Of a DNA stretch of 17,258 nt, positions 1 through 7,254 are shown piece after piece; position 1 is the first letter of the stretch; each line of letters starts with the position of its first letter. A program made the translations under genes and the position numbers. Source of the stretch: UBA2040 sp002332715 (lineage in GTDB: Bacteria > Bacteroidota > Bacteroidia > Flavobacteriales_D > Crocinitomicaceae); NCBI GenBank assembly GCA_029242295.1, contig JAQWUF010000035.1, positions 1 through 17,258 of the forward strand, written 5' to 3'. Below the pieces are notes generated by a model. It worked only from the letters and a program-made list of their open reading frames with translations. It made no database searches and had not been told where the DNA came from.

Positions 1-104
1 GGTAAAGATCATTAATTTTTATTGGTCAATTACATTGAGGGTTCACATTGCCGTTGACTTAATTCAGATTAATATGAAACTTCGAGTTCGTCAATGGTCA
101 ATGG

Positions 105-261
105 TCAGGTTCTGTCGCATTAATTAAAAAATTACTATTTCTGGCCTAATTCATACAAAACAAAAAACTACAAATCGTTGAAATTATGCGAGTTAACTTT
201 TTAAACATTCAAGGAATTTGATGAAAAATGGTCGAAAAATAATTAATGCGACAGAACCTGA
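105..261. mobile_element. Short non-coding element with 22-bp perfect terminal inverted repeats (MITE-like or IS remnant)
   Basis: Positions 105-126 and 240-261 are perfect reverse complements (22 of 22 bp). The arms carry GGTTCTGTCGCATTAATT reading inward and enclose 113 bp of AT-rich sequence with no meaningful open frame. The outer GGTTCTGT..GCA resembles the terminal repeats of IS6-family elements (GGTTCTGTTGCAAA type), so a transposase-less derivative or a solo relic of such an IS is the most likely reading. That family assignment is inference from memory of IS ends. No clear 8-bp target duplication is visible (100-107 against 259-266 differ). The left end abuts a tandem TCAATGG heptamer (91-104). 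The right end runs directly into the surviving tail of a VOC gene, which supports insertion. Confidence 0.6.
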
Positions 262-377
262 TGGAGCCTTATAATCGTTTTGAGGGAGAGATAGGTGAGC
301 AAGCCACGCTGTTTTTTTTGGATCCAGAAAATAATGCATTAGAGTTCAAGGATATCAATCAGCTCTTTTCAACATAA
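261..377 (+). pseudogene. VOC/glyoxalase-family protein, C-terminal remnant
   Basis: The frame from 261 reads MEPYNRFEGEIGEQATLFFL and then DPENNALEFKDINQLFST before TAA at 375-377. The pattern EPY-x-RF-x-GE-x-GEQAT-x-FF-x-DP-x2-NALEFK is the conserved C-terminal strand region of a small (about 130-140 aa) VOC-superfamily protein in the glyoxalase/bleomycin-resistance fold. About 100 N-terminal residues are missing. Reading upstream, the frame meets a stop (TAA 240-242) inside the inverted repeat of the 105-261 element, and nothing VOC-like could be read in 1-104. Relatives usually carry two or three more residues after NALEFK, so there may also be a small deletion there (from memory of the family). 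It is most likely a dead fragment disrupted by the element. Confidence 0.6.
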
Positions 378-378
378 G

Positions 379-397
379 TACAACCCAAGTGGTTGTA
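379..397. terminator. Short stem-loop between convergent genes, possible bidirectional terminator
   Basis: TACAACC (379-385) and GGTTGTA (391-397) form a perfect 7-bp stem with a 5-nt loop CAAGT, followed by TTT on the plus strand. It lies between the plus-strand VOC remnant (ends 377) and the minus-strand hydrolase (ends 423), where a shared terminator would be expected. The U-tract is short, so the call is tentative. Confidence 0.4.
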
Positions 398-422
398 TTT
401 AGAACAGTTTCAACATCAGACT

Positions 423-1202
423 TTATACCGCGCGTAAAAATGAGAGCACCTTATCATTGAATTCAATAGGTTGTTCAACATTGACAACATGACCGCAGTT
501 TTTAATTACGTGAAGCTGAGCGCTTGGGTGGTCTTTTATGACTTTTTTAATGGAAGGCAAAAACAAATGATCCTGTTCGCCCATAACGTACAAGGTTGGA
601 ATGTTAATGTCTTTCATTCTAAATAAACTCAATACAGGTTTTAATTGTGCGGTAAGCTTATACCATCGCAAAAACTCCTTTTGATAAAGCTTCTTTGCTT
701 CTTTTACGAATAAGAGTCGGGACTCTTTGTGGTTTTTTTTGGGCATAATTATAAATGCGAAAAGCTTGTATAAAAAGATGTAAGGCACAGCGGATTTGAA
801 AACATTACCAAACCCCATCAGAAATTTGGATCGCTTGTTCAGCTTAAGAATGGCACCCCCCATGATCATGCTCTCCACCATTTCAGGATTTCGTTCTGCC
901 AAATCTCTAATTAAAATGGTTCCTAGAGAAATTCCAACGAAATGTGATTTCTCAATTTTCAAATGATGCAATACTGCCAATATATCATTGGAGATAAACT
1001 CAAAAGTATAGTCCCTATCCATATTGTCTTTCGCTTTTAGCTTACTATTTCCATGACCTCGGAGATCAATTAAAAGCACATTAAATTCTTCTTTAAACGC
1101 TCTGATTTGTCGGAACCATATTGAACTACTTCCACCAGCACCATGAACAAAAGTGACCCACTTTGTTGAATTTTCATTGTTATAAACTGAATAGCTGAGC
1201 AT
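423..1202 (-). CDS. Alpha/beta hydrolase family protein
   Basis: This 259-residue protein has a complete alpha/beta-hydrolase fold signature. The oxyanion-hole motif HGAGG is at residues 20-24. An LRGHG turn typical of the family is at 47-51. The nucleophile elbow G-I-S-L-G centres on Ser92, the acid is Asp211 in GEQD, and the catalytic His238 is in NCGHVVN near the C-terminus. The triad is intact, so it should be an active esterase, lipase or related hydrolase. The substrate cannot be told from sequence. There is no signal peptide, so it is probably cytoplasmic. A moderately hydrophobic stretch around 134-153 belongs to the cap region. The ATG at 1202 fits the family start. A TATTTTTG box on the minus strand (1267-1274) could be its -7 element, but no TTG sits at the right distance upstream. 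It stands alone on its strand. Confidence 0.85.
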   Translation of the reverse strand: MLSYSVYNNENSTKWVTFVHGAGGSSSIWFRQIRAFKEEFNVLLIDLRGHGNSKLKAKDNMDRDYTFEFISNDILAVLHHLKIEKSHFVGISLGTILIRDLAERNPEMVESMIMGGAILKLNKRSKFLMGFGNVFKSAVPYIFLYKLFAFIIMPKKNHKESRLLFVKEAKKLYQKEFLRWYKLTAQLKPVLSLFRMKDINIPTLYVMGEQDHLFLPSIKKVIKDHPSAQLHVIKNCGHVVNVEQPIEFNDKVLSFLRAV

Positions 1203-1324
1203 ATGTTTTTTGCTTGTAATTAAGTAGCATTGGATTAAGGCATAAGTTTAAAATTTATTTTATCCTCAAAAATACTTTGAAAGAAATAAAAAAAATCATG
1301 ATTTCATCGCAAAAATATAATATT

Positions 1325-1717
1325 ATGAAGTTTTGTTCAAACTGCGGTAGTGAAAATCAATCCGATTCGAAATTTTGTGTCTCATGTGGAGAGGATTGAG
1401 GGAGTATTACTAATAATAATAATTCAGAAGTGGTTAAAACTACTAATAATTACGTTAATAATCAAAATAGCAATCAAATCAAGCCCTCAAATCACTTGGT
1501 ATGGGGTATATTGACTACTTTGTTATGCTGCCTTCCTTTTGGAATTGTGTCGATCGTATACGCAACGAAAGTGGACACTTTATTTTCTTCTAACAAATTT
1601 GAGGAAGCTGCGAAGGCTAGTAAAAATGCAGCAACATGGGCCATCGTTGCTGCATGTAGTTCACTAGTATTGTTTGTTTTTTATTTTATCATTATAATTG
1701 CAGCTGAAGGGTTATAA
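1325..1717 (+). pseudogene. Zinc-ribbon plus CD225/dispanin-type membrane protein, interrupted by an in-frame TGA
   Basis: ATG at 1325 opens MKFCSNCGSENQSDSKFCVS plus CGED, a classic CxxC-x10-CxxC zinc ribbon (Cys4, 7, 18, 21). TGA follows at 1397-1399. The same frame continues without another stop through an Asn/Thr-rich linker into a CD225-type region: the NHLVWGILTTLLCCLPFGIV helix, then YATKVDTLFSSNKFEEAAKA, then a second transmembrane helix (about ATWAIVAACSS to FIIIIA), ending at TAA 1715-1717. The layout of one N-terminal zinc ribbon, a flexible linker and two helices is common in bacterial proteins as a single chain, so the TGA most likely breaks a formerly intact gene of 130 codons. 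A downstream restart at GTG 1430 would give a 95-aa membrane protein without the ribbon. Alternatives are a sequencing error or real readthrough. The function of the family in bacteria is unknown. It overlaps the next gene by 20 nt. Confidence 0.65.
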
Positions 1718-2102
1718 TAGTCTTTTAAAACGATTTTTACATATCGGGGTCGTTTCATTTCTAACCAGCTGGATGACTTTCTTATATTTTGTAGATCCTG
1801 TTGAGCATGAAAGTTACCCGAAGTGCATGATAAATAAAATAACCGATTGGGATTGTCCAGGATGTGGTAGTTCAAGAGGAGCAAGGTATTTTGTGCACTT
1901 GGATTTTGCAAAAGCATTTCAATCTAACCCACTATCATTTTTTGCTTTACCTATTATTTGGACTTATTTTTTACTCCTTTCATTCAGGTTCAATGTTGAT
2001 GAATTTGTCAGAAAATTCATACCCTTAAAAATTTATTCCAAGATTAGTTATTTTGTTTTATCATTAATTATCATCTTTTTTGTTTTTAGAAATTTAATTT
2101 AG
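1698..2102 (+). CDS. DUF2752 family membrane protein
   Basis: The 134-aa product carries the DUF2752 hallmark: a Cys at 43 (YPKC), then the CPGCGSSRGARYF block (53-65) and a following F-x-x-AFQSNPL segment (about 70-79). Three hydrophobic helices lie at about 14-32, 80-96 and 115-131. The molecular role of this family is not known. The start is uncertain. The only in-frame starts that keep the first helix are non-ATG codons (TTG 1698, CTG 1704), whereas ATG 1773 would cut that helix in half. A TTG start inside the end of the preceding CD225-type gene suggests translational coupling. In many Bacteroidota small zinc-ribbon/CD225 membrane proteins and DUF2752 proteins sit side by side (from memory), so the pair may act together in the inner membrane. 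Confidence 0.75.
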   Translation: MQLKGYNSLLKRFLHIGVVSFLTSWMTFLYFVDPVEHESYPKCMINKITDWDCPGCGSSRGARYFVHLDFAKAFQSNPLSFFALPIIWTYFLLLSFRFNVDEFVRKFIPLKIYSKISYFVLSLIIIFFVFRNLI

Positions 2103-2137
2103 TTTGGCACAACGGTTTTATAAATACTGTTGGTATT

Positions 2138-2166
2138 CACTATAATTGGACTCCCATAATTTAGTG
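2138..2166. terminator. Imperfect stem-loop between convergent genes
   Basis: CACTATAATT (2138-2147) can pair with AATTTAGTG (2158-2166), giving nine base pairs with one bulged T around a 10-nt loop. It lies in the 128-bp gap between the ends of the plus-strand DUF2752 gene and minus-strand glmS, where a bidirectional terminator would be useful. No T-run follows on either strand, so support is weak. Confidence 0.25.
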
Positions 2167-2230
2167 GTAGTTATTGAAAATGAGAACCTTACGATGAGGT
2201 TTAAAGGGTAAGGATAACCGGTTGTTTCTG

Positions 2231-4075
2231 CTACTCCACCGTAACAGATTTCGCCAAGTTACGTGGTTGATCTACATTACAATCGCGCATTACAGCAATA
2301 TGATACGACAACAATTGGAATGGAATCGTAGCCAATAAAGGCACCAATTGCTCATCCGCATGCGGAATTTCGATAACATGGTCTGCCATGTCTCTAACTT
2401 GCGTATCACCTTCTGTTACAATGGCAATAATTCTTCCTTTTCTAGCTTTAACTTCTTGAATATTCGAAACAACTTTCTCATATGACGTTCCTTTCGTTGC
2501 GACAACAAAAACAGGCATATTCTCATCGATCAAGGCAATAGGGCCATGTTTCATCTCAGCTGCCGGATAACCTTCCGCGTGGATATAAGATATCTCTTTC
2601 AATTTTAAAGCACCTTCCAAAGCAACAGGAAAAGAACTTCCTCTCCCTAAATAAAGTGCATTTGCTGCATCCTTATATTCAGCAGCAATTTTCTCAATCA
2701 GGTCATTTGCTTCCAATACTTTTTGGACCTTCGCTGGTATCGCTTCCAACTCATGCAATAAACTATGAAATTTCGTTTCGCTAATGGTCCCTTTGTTGTG
2801 TGCAATAGAGATTGCCATTAAGGTAAGAACGGTTACTTGAGCTGTGAATGCTTTTGTCGATGCAACCCCAATTTCTGGTCCAGCATGCGTATATGACCCT
2901 GCATCTGTAATTCGAGAAATCGAAGATCCGACCACATTACAAATTCCAAGTATTATTGCTCCTTTTGATTTGGCCAATTCAAGAGCGGCAAGCGTATCAG
3001 CCGTTTCACCAGATTGTGAGACAGCAATTACGATATCACCTTCGTTAATTACTGGATTTCTATAGCGGAATTCAGATGCATATTCTACTTCAACGTTTAT
3101 TCTCGCTAAATCTTCGAACAAATACTCGCCTACCAGACATGCGTGCCAAGACGTACCACAGGCAACCATCACAATACGTTTTGCATTCTTCAATTTTTGC
3201 TCGTAATCTTTGATTCCACCAAGTGAAACCCATCCTTCTTTTGCATTCAACCTCCCTCTGAAACAATCGTTTATTGATCGGGGCTGTTCGTGAATTTCTT
3301 TCAACATGAAATGCTCGTAACCTCCTTTTTCAAGAGCCTCCAATTGCAATTCTAAATGCTGAACATAAGGCGTTTTCTCTTCATCGTGCATGCTGAAAAG
3401 CTTCATCCCATCTTTCAAATCAATCACTGCGATTTCTTCATCATCCAAATACACAACTTGGTTGGTGTATTCAATAATTGGTGTTGCATCAGATGCTAAA
3501 TAGTAATCGCCTTCTTTTCCAATACCAACTACTAATGGAGAGGATTTTCTAGCTGCAACAATTGTATCCGGTTTTTCTTTAGAAATAGCGACAATTGCAT
3601 AAGCACCCGTCACACTTAAAAGAGCAAGACGAAGCGCCTCACCAAACCAAACACCTTCTTTTTTCTGAATATCCTCGATTAAATGAACTAAAACCTCAGT
3701 GTCTGTTTCACTGTTAAACACATAACCTCTTGAAATTAATTCTGCTTTTAAAACATCGTAGTTTTCGATAATTCCATTGTGAATTAAGGCAATATTTCCG
3801 TTGTTTGAATAATGTGGATGGGCATTTGTATCATTTGGTTCGCCATGTGTAGCCCATCGAGTGTGCGCAATTCCAAGACTACCATTTGTCTTTTTATCTT
3901 TTGCAAATTCGACCAAATTGGCCACTTTTCCTTGCTTTTTATACAGGTTTAATTTATCCTCAGATATCAAAGCTACACCTGCGCTGTCATAACCACGATA
4001 TTCTAAACGCTGCAAACCTTTTATCAAGATGGGGTAAGCTTCTTTCTTACCTATGTAAGCTACAATTCCACACAT
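2231..4075 (-). CDS. glmS: Glutamine-fructose-6-phosphate aminotransferase (isomerizing)
   Basis: GlmS converts fructose-6-phosphate and glutamine to glucosamine-6-phosphate in the cytoplasm, the committed step toward UDP-GlcNAc for peptidoglycan and LPS. The 614-aa length is normal. The protein begins MCGIVAYIG, so the N-terminal nucleophile Cys is exposed once Met is removed. The class-II glutaminase domain covers about 2-225, with EYRGYDSAG and HTRWATHGEPNDTNAHPH. Two SIS sugar-isomerase domains follow (about 290-430 and 465-600), with CGTSWHA, SQSGETADT, ALYLGRGSSFPVALEGALKL and HAEGYPAAEMKHGP. The C-terminus NLAKSVTVE is the expected ending. The start lies 4 nt downstream of the DUF4270 stop, so it is the last gene of the minus-strand operon starting near 6249. 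No glmS-type ribozyme leader fits in the 4-nt gap, so regulation must come from upstream or from the protein. Confidence 0.98.
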   Translation of the reverse strand: MCGIVAYIGKKEAYPILIKGLQRLEYRGYDSAGVALISEDKLNLYKKQGKVANLVEFAKDKKTNGSLGIAHTRWATHGEPNDTNAHPHYSNNGNIALIHNGIIENYDVLKAELISRGYVFNSETDTEVLVHLIEDIQKKEGVWFGEALRLALLSVTGAYAIVAISKEKPDTIVAARKSSPLVVGIGKEGDYYLASDATPIIEYTNQVVYLDDEEIAVIDLKDGMKLFSMHDEEKTPYVQHLELQLEALEKGGYEHFMLKEIHEQPRSINDCFRGRLNAKEGWVSLGGIKDYEQKLKNAKRIVMVACGTSWHACLVGEYLFEDLARINVEVEYASEFRYRNPVINEGDIVIAVSQSGETADTLAALELAKSKGAIILGICNVVGSSISRITDAGSYTHAGPEIGVASTKAFTAQVTVLTLMAISIAHNKGTISETKFHSLLHELEAIPAKVQKVLEANDLIEKIAAEYKDAANALYLGRGSSFPVALEGALKLKEISYIHAEGYPAAEMKHGPIALIDENMPVFVVATKGTSYEKVVSNIQEVKARKGRIIAIVTEGDTQVRDMADHVIEIPHADEQLVPLLATIPFQLLSYHIAVMRDCNVDQPRNLAKSVTVE

Positions 4076-4079
4076 AAAA

Positions 4080-5423
4080 TTAAAATTCGGTATAAATTAT
4101 ATAAAGTTTCGGTTTCGCCTTGTTCGTTGTATTTGGACCGTTAAAAATAATTCGATCACCTGAAGTCGAACTTCGAACTGGCAAAATATAAATAGGTTTA
4201 TTCATTTTTAGACCCGAAACAATGTTTTGAACAAATGGTGCAATATCCTGAGTAACACTTTTGGTGAAATCACTTACACTTACTGTCGTAGTTGACCCTA
4301 CGGCTATACCCGAATTCCCTCCTTCGTATTCCTTTTCTATCATTTGGACTAAAGTGCCAACGTCATAGGCCGAACCTGTTTGATATTGAATAGGCAATGA
4401 AAGAATAGCTTTGTGAATAATTGCATTTTTCGGAATTTCATCCAATCCAGGGATTTTCACAACAGCTCTCAAACCAAATGCTTGCGCATAAAATTCTTGT
4501 TGTCCGTTGGAAGCATTCATCAAAACGTCCCCAACTTTCGTGCCGGCATGATTTAATACAGTACTATTAAACGAATCAGTTGATCCGTCAATAATAAAAC
4601 TAAATTCTTTTTTCACCAAAGTTGGCACTCCATTAATGGTTTCCCAACGTTTAAAATACATCGTTAATTTTGATGCACTTGAACTCATATTGAATCCAAA
4701 AACGCCTCCTTGTCCAGGTGACATTGATGTATTGTTAGTAGTGATGTAAAGTCCTTTGAAGTAGGATTTAAAATTATCGTTGTTGTCAAAAGTCGTAGAT
4801 CCACTATTTGCTTCAGTAATCAATGTTTTGGCAAACGTCGTATCCAAACGAATTCTCATCTGTGGGGCTACAGAAACGGTATCAATAATTGCATCAGCGA
4901 TTGGTTCTGGTGTAATATTACCTGCACCTGGTTCAACCAAATTAACCGCTTTGTTTGTTAAACTAGAAGTAGAATAATAATCATCAACATCAGATATATC
5001 TTGGTCCAATTCATACACCTCAAATTTCTGAGTAGTCAGTTTTCCAGTATAGTAACTGAATTGCATTGCTAACACTACTGAATCCATGACAATATCCGAA
5101 AGAGGTCCGAAAGAAGGATTTCCAGACTCCAATCGAATCTGGGTATAGAAGGAAGTCTTAATTTGGCCAAATACAGGATCGTACATTTCTCCCAAGGTAT
5201 GAATCAGTGGATTTTTCGTTTTTATAGAATCGTCCAAAACGGAATACGTTTCCAAAGAAAAAGTATCGATAGCACCAGCGGCCAAAAGTCCAGCTTCATC
5301 AATTCCAGTGCTACCAACTACTGTATCCACCTTCTTACAAGAAGTGATTAAAAAAATAGCTATTAAAAAAGTAGCGGAAAGTGTTAAAACCTTCCGCCAC
5401 ATGTGACTAATGTTATGTATCAT
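4080..5423 (-). CDS. DUF4270 family lipoprotein
   Basis: The product of about 447 aa starts with a short basic segment, a hydrophobic helix (VLTLSATFLIAIFLI) and a lipobox ending LITSCKK, so it should be exported and lipidated on the Cys. The rest is a long, beta-rich, Ser/Thr/Asn-rich domain matching the Bacteroidota-specific DUF4270 family, which typically lies next to glmS. The function is unknown; an envelope role is likely. The frame is open from ATG 5450, inside the preceding gene. The ATG at 5423 begins 4 nt past the upstream TAA and is chosen here. ATG at 5402 would give an even more compact signal peptide (MWRKVL..., Cys22) and cannot be excluded. The middle gene of a three-gene minus-strand operon, it ends 4 nt before glmS. 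Confidence 0.85.
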   Translation of the reverse strand: MIHNISHMWRKVLTLSATFLIAIFLITSCKKVDTVVGSTGIDEAGLLAAGAIDTFSLETYSVLDDSIKTKNPLIHTLGEMYDPVFGQIKTSFYTQIRLESGNPSFGPLSDIVMDSVVLAMQFSYYTGKLTTQKFEVYELDQDISDVDDYYSTSSLTNKAVNLVEPGAGNITPEPIADAIIDTVSVAPQMRIRLDTTFAKTLITEANSGSTTFDNNDNFKSYFKGLYITTNNTSMSPGQGGVFGFNMSSSASKLTMYFKRWETINGVPTLVKKEFSFIIDGSTDSFNSTVLNHAGTKVGDVLMNASNGQQEFYAQAFGLRAVVKIPGLDEIPKNAIIHKAILSLPIQYQTGSAYDVGTLVQMIEKEYEGGNSGIAVGSTTTVSVSDFTKSVTQDIAPFVQNIVSGLKMNKPIYILPVRSSTSGDRIIFNGPNTTNKAKPKLYIIYTEF

Positions 5424-5427
5424 TGAA

Positions 5428-6249
5428 TTATATAAGTACTTCTGCTTCAATTACTTTGTCAAAAAATTCGTTCAATGTTTTGTTTTGATTTTCTTCAGGA
5501 ACAAACTCCTGTTTCAAACAATCCATGTCATCAACTATCGCTTGTAAAGATGGATCTAAATTTTCACTAGCAACGTTAATTCCGTCAGCATATTTCATCA
5601 TAACCCTTGAGATATTTAAAAAACTTGTGTCTTTTAATTCTTCAAGAACCTTATCTTCGAAGCCGTCAAATTTAAGTTTTGCAGAAAAACTCTCGTCCCA
5701 ATCTTTGTTAAATGAGGCATTATATACGCTGTAGACAACTTTCGTGTTCACAAAATGTGGGTCTTTGTTGTACAATTTCTTGATATATAAAGACATCAAA
5801 CCAGACATCCAACCATGACAATGAATTACATCCGGTTGCCATCCTAGTTTCTTTACTGTTTCAAGAACGCCACGACAAAAGAACATAGAACGTTCGTCAT
5901 TGTCTGGGTGAAACTCTTCATTATCATCAACAACAGTCGACTTTCTTTTAAAATACTCGTCGTTGTCGATAAAATACACCTGCATTCGAGCTGCAGATAC
6001 GCTTGCTACTTTAATGATTAACGGATGATCTGTATCGTTGATAATCAAATTCATTCCTGACAAACGAATTACTTCGTGTAATTGGTGTCGTCTTTCGTTG
6101 ATGCTACCGAATCTGGGAGTAAAAACTCTTATTTCTTTCCCCGCTTCTTGCGTTGCTGGAGGAATTCTGCGTGCAGTACTAGCTATTTCTGATTTTGGTA
6201 AGAAGGGATTGATCTCCTGTGTTACAAAAAGGATTCTTTTTTTATCCAT
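5428..6249 (-). CDS. Glycogen/starch-synthase-like protein (GT5 N-terminal domain only)
   Basis: The 273-aa protein (from ATG 6249) resembles the N-terminal Rossmann half of glycogen synthase: ILFVTQEINPFLPKSEIAST at the front, TPRFGSINERRHQLHEV, then VIHCHGWMSGLMSLYIK (141-157), equivalent to the IHCHDWHT motif. The C-terminal donor-binding domain is absent and the protein ends naturally. The KTGGLADV loop that contacts ADP-glucose in true GlgA is replaced by KSEIAST. It is therefore unlikely to make glycogen and may be a regulatory or scaffold relative. Such short forms beside DUF4270/glmS and panC recur in Bacteroidota (from memory). The frame is open to an ATG at 6309, but that stretch contains the promoter and encodes MIFRYFFYIFVAK, whereas MDKKRILFVTQE at 6249 is the normal family start. 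It is the first gene of the operon. Confidence 0.85.
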   Translation of the reverse strand: MDKKRILFVTQEINPFLPKSEIASTARRIPPATQEAGKEIRVFTPRFGSINERRHQLHEVIRLSGMNLIINDTDHPLIIKVASVSAARMQVYFIDNDEYFKRKSTVVDDNEEFHPDNDERSMFFCRGVLETVKKLGWQPDVIHCHGWMSGLMSLYIKKLYNKDPHFVNTKVVYSVYNASFNKDWDESFSAKLKFDGFEDKVLEELKDTSFLNISRVMMKYADGINVASENLDPSLQAIVDDMDCLKQEFVPEENQNKTLNEFFDKVIEAEVLI

Positions 6250-6278
6250 CAAAATTTTAGATTGTGTTAATTTGGCTA

Positions 6279-6309
6279 CAAAAATATAAAAAAAATACCG
6301 GAAAATCAA
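6279..6309 (-). promoter_or_regulatory. Bacteroidota-type promoter for the minus-strand operon (GT5-like, DUF4270, glmS)
   Basis: On the minus strand a TTG (complement of 6307-6309) is followed after exactly 20 nt by TATTTTTG (complement of 6279-6286), which matches the Bacteroidota vegetative consensus TTG-N19-21-TAnnTTTG. Transcription would start near 6272-6275, leaving a leader of about 25 nt before the ATG at 6249. It sits in the 107-bp divergent gap facing panC. No equally good promoter was seen for panC; TAGTTTTA at 6320-6327 is a one-mismatch -7 candidate without a TTG. Confidence 0.6.
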
Positions 6310-6356
6310 TGAAAAATGATAGTTTTACGCTCTTGCAATTTTGTTAATAGCTGACA

Positions 6357-7205
6357 ATGAGACAGATAGGAAATAATGAAGAATTGGCACAATACATCAA
6401 ATGGTGCTCAGATCACCATAAATCTGTGGGATTTGTGCCAACCATGGGCGCTTTGCACCCTGGACATTTATCATTAGTTGACATAGCAGCAAACGAAAAC
6501 GACATCGTTATTGTGAGCATATTCGTGAATCCTACGCAATTTAACAATGCAAAAGATTTAGAAAAATACCCACGAACATTAGATAAGGATGCGAAATTAT
6601 TGACGCAAACGGAGTGTAATGTTATTTACACGCCTTCTGTAAGCGATGTTTATCCAACCAGTTTTATTCCTAGAAATGCAGACTTGGGCATGTTGGACAC
6701 TACTTTAGAAGGTCATTATCGTCCTGGACATTATGTTGGTGTGGTTAGCGTAGTTCAGCGTCTTTTTGATTTAGTCCAACCTCAGAAAGCTTATTTCGGC
6801 CGCAAAGATTTACAGCAAGTAGCTGTCATCAAAACAATGGTTAAGCAATTTAATTACCCAATTGAAATAAAAGTAGGAGAAACTGTTCGAGAAGAATCGG
6901 GGTTGGCCTTGAGCAGCAGAAATAGTTTACTTACAACAACAGAAAAGAAGGAAGCTGTTGCTATTTCGGAACTTCTGTTTGAAATGCGAGAGTGGTCAAA
7001 AGTTTTAGATCCGCTCGCTTGTGAAACAAAAGCTATCAAAAAATTCGAAGAAACGACCATGCAATTGGAGTATTTGAGCATTATACATCCTTTAACTTTC
7101 GAGAACTTGATTGATGAATGGGTTCCCGGAGCAACAGTTTGTATTGTGGCGTATTGTGGCGAAGTTCGTCTCATCGATAATCTTGAGTTGGTTCCCCTAA
7201 CATAA
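6357..7205 (+). CDS. panC: Pantoate-beta-alanine ligase (pantothenate synthetase)
   Basis: PanC joins pantoate and beta-alanine with ATP to give pantothenate, the precursor of coenzyme A, in the cytoplasm. The 282-aa length is typical. The nucleotidyltransferase signature PTMGALHPGHLSLV (about 28-41) holds the HxGH motif. FVNPTQFNNAKDLEKYPRT binds substrate. GHYRPGHYVGVVSVVQRLFD precedes YFGRKDLQQVAVI. GLALSSRNS corresponds to the KMSKS-like loop. The C-terminal small domain ends normally. It starts the plus-strand cluster and faces the GT5-like gene. panD follows after 49 nt and supplies beta-alanine for the same reaction. Confidence 0.97.
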   Translation: MRQIGNNEELAQYIKWCSDHHKSVGFVPTMGALHPGHLSLVDIAANENDIVIVSIFVNPTQFNNAKDLEKYPRTLDKDAKLLTQTECNVIYTPSVSDVYPTSFIPRNADLGMLDTTLEGHYRPGHYVGVVSVVQRLFDLVQPQKAYFGRKDLQQVAVIKTMVKQFNYPIEIKVGETVREESGLALSSRNSLLTTTEKKEAVAISELLFEMREWSKVLDPLACETKAIKKFEETTMQLEYLSIIHPLTFENLIDEWVPGATVCIVAYCGEVRLIDNLELVPLT

Positions 7206-7254
7206 GGCTTCAATTCTCGAATTTCCATTACCTTTGTCCCGCAAAATAAATACC

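Noticed and set aside
1..104. N-terminal half of the disrupted VOC gene left of the inverted repeat
   Set aside because: One frame is open (HIAVDLIQ...), but it does not show a convincing VOC N-terminus; the sequence is too short to decide.
1681..1917. Minus-strand 78-codon frame across the CD225/DUF2752 junction
   Set aside because: Antisense shadow of two recognisable plus-strand genes, with no domain of its own.
2185..2213. AACCT/AGGTT and CCTTAC/GTAAGG pairings near the end of glmS as a glmS terminator
   Set aside because: The two pairings are short, mutually exclusive and lack a T-run on the minus strand.
7229..7236. TACCTTTG as an independent panD promoter
   Set aside because: The -7 match is perfect, but there is no TTG 19-21 nt upstream; kept only as a remark in the panD entry.
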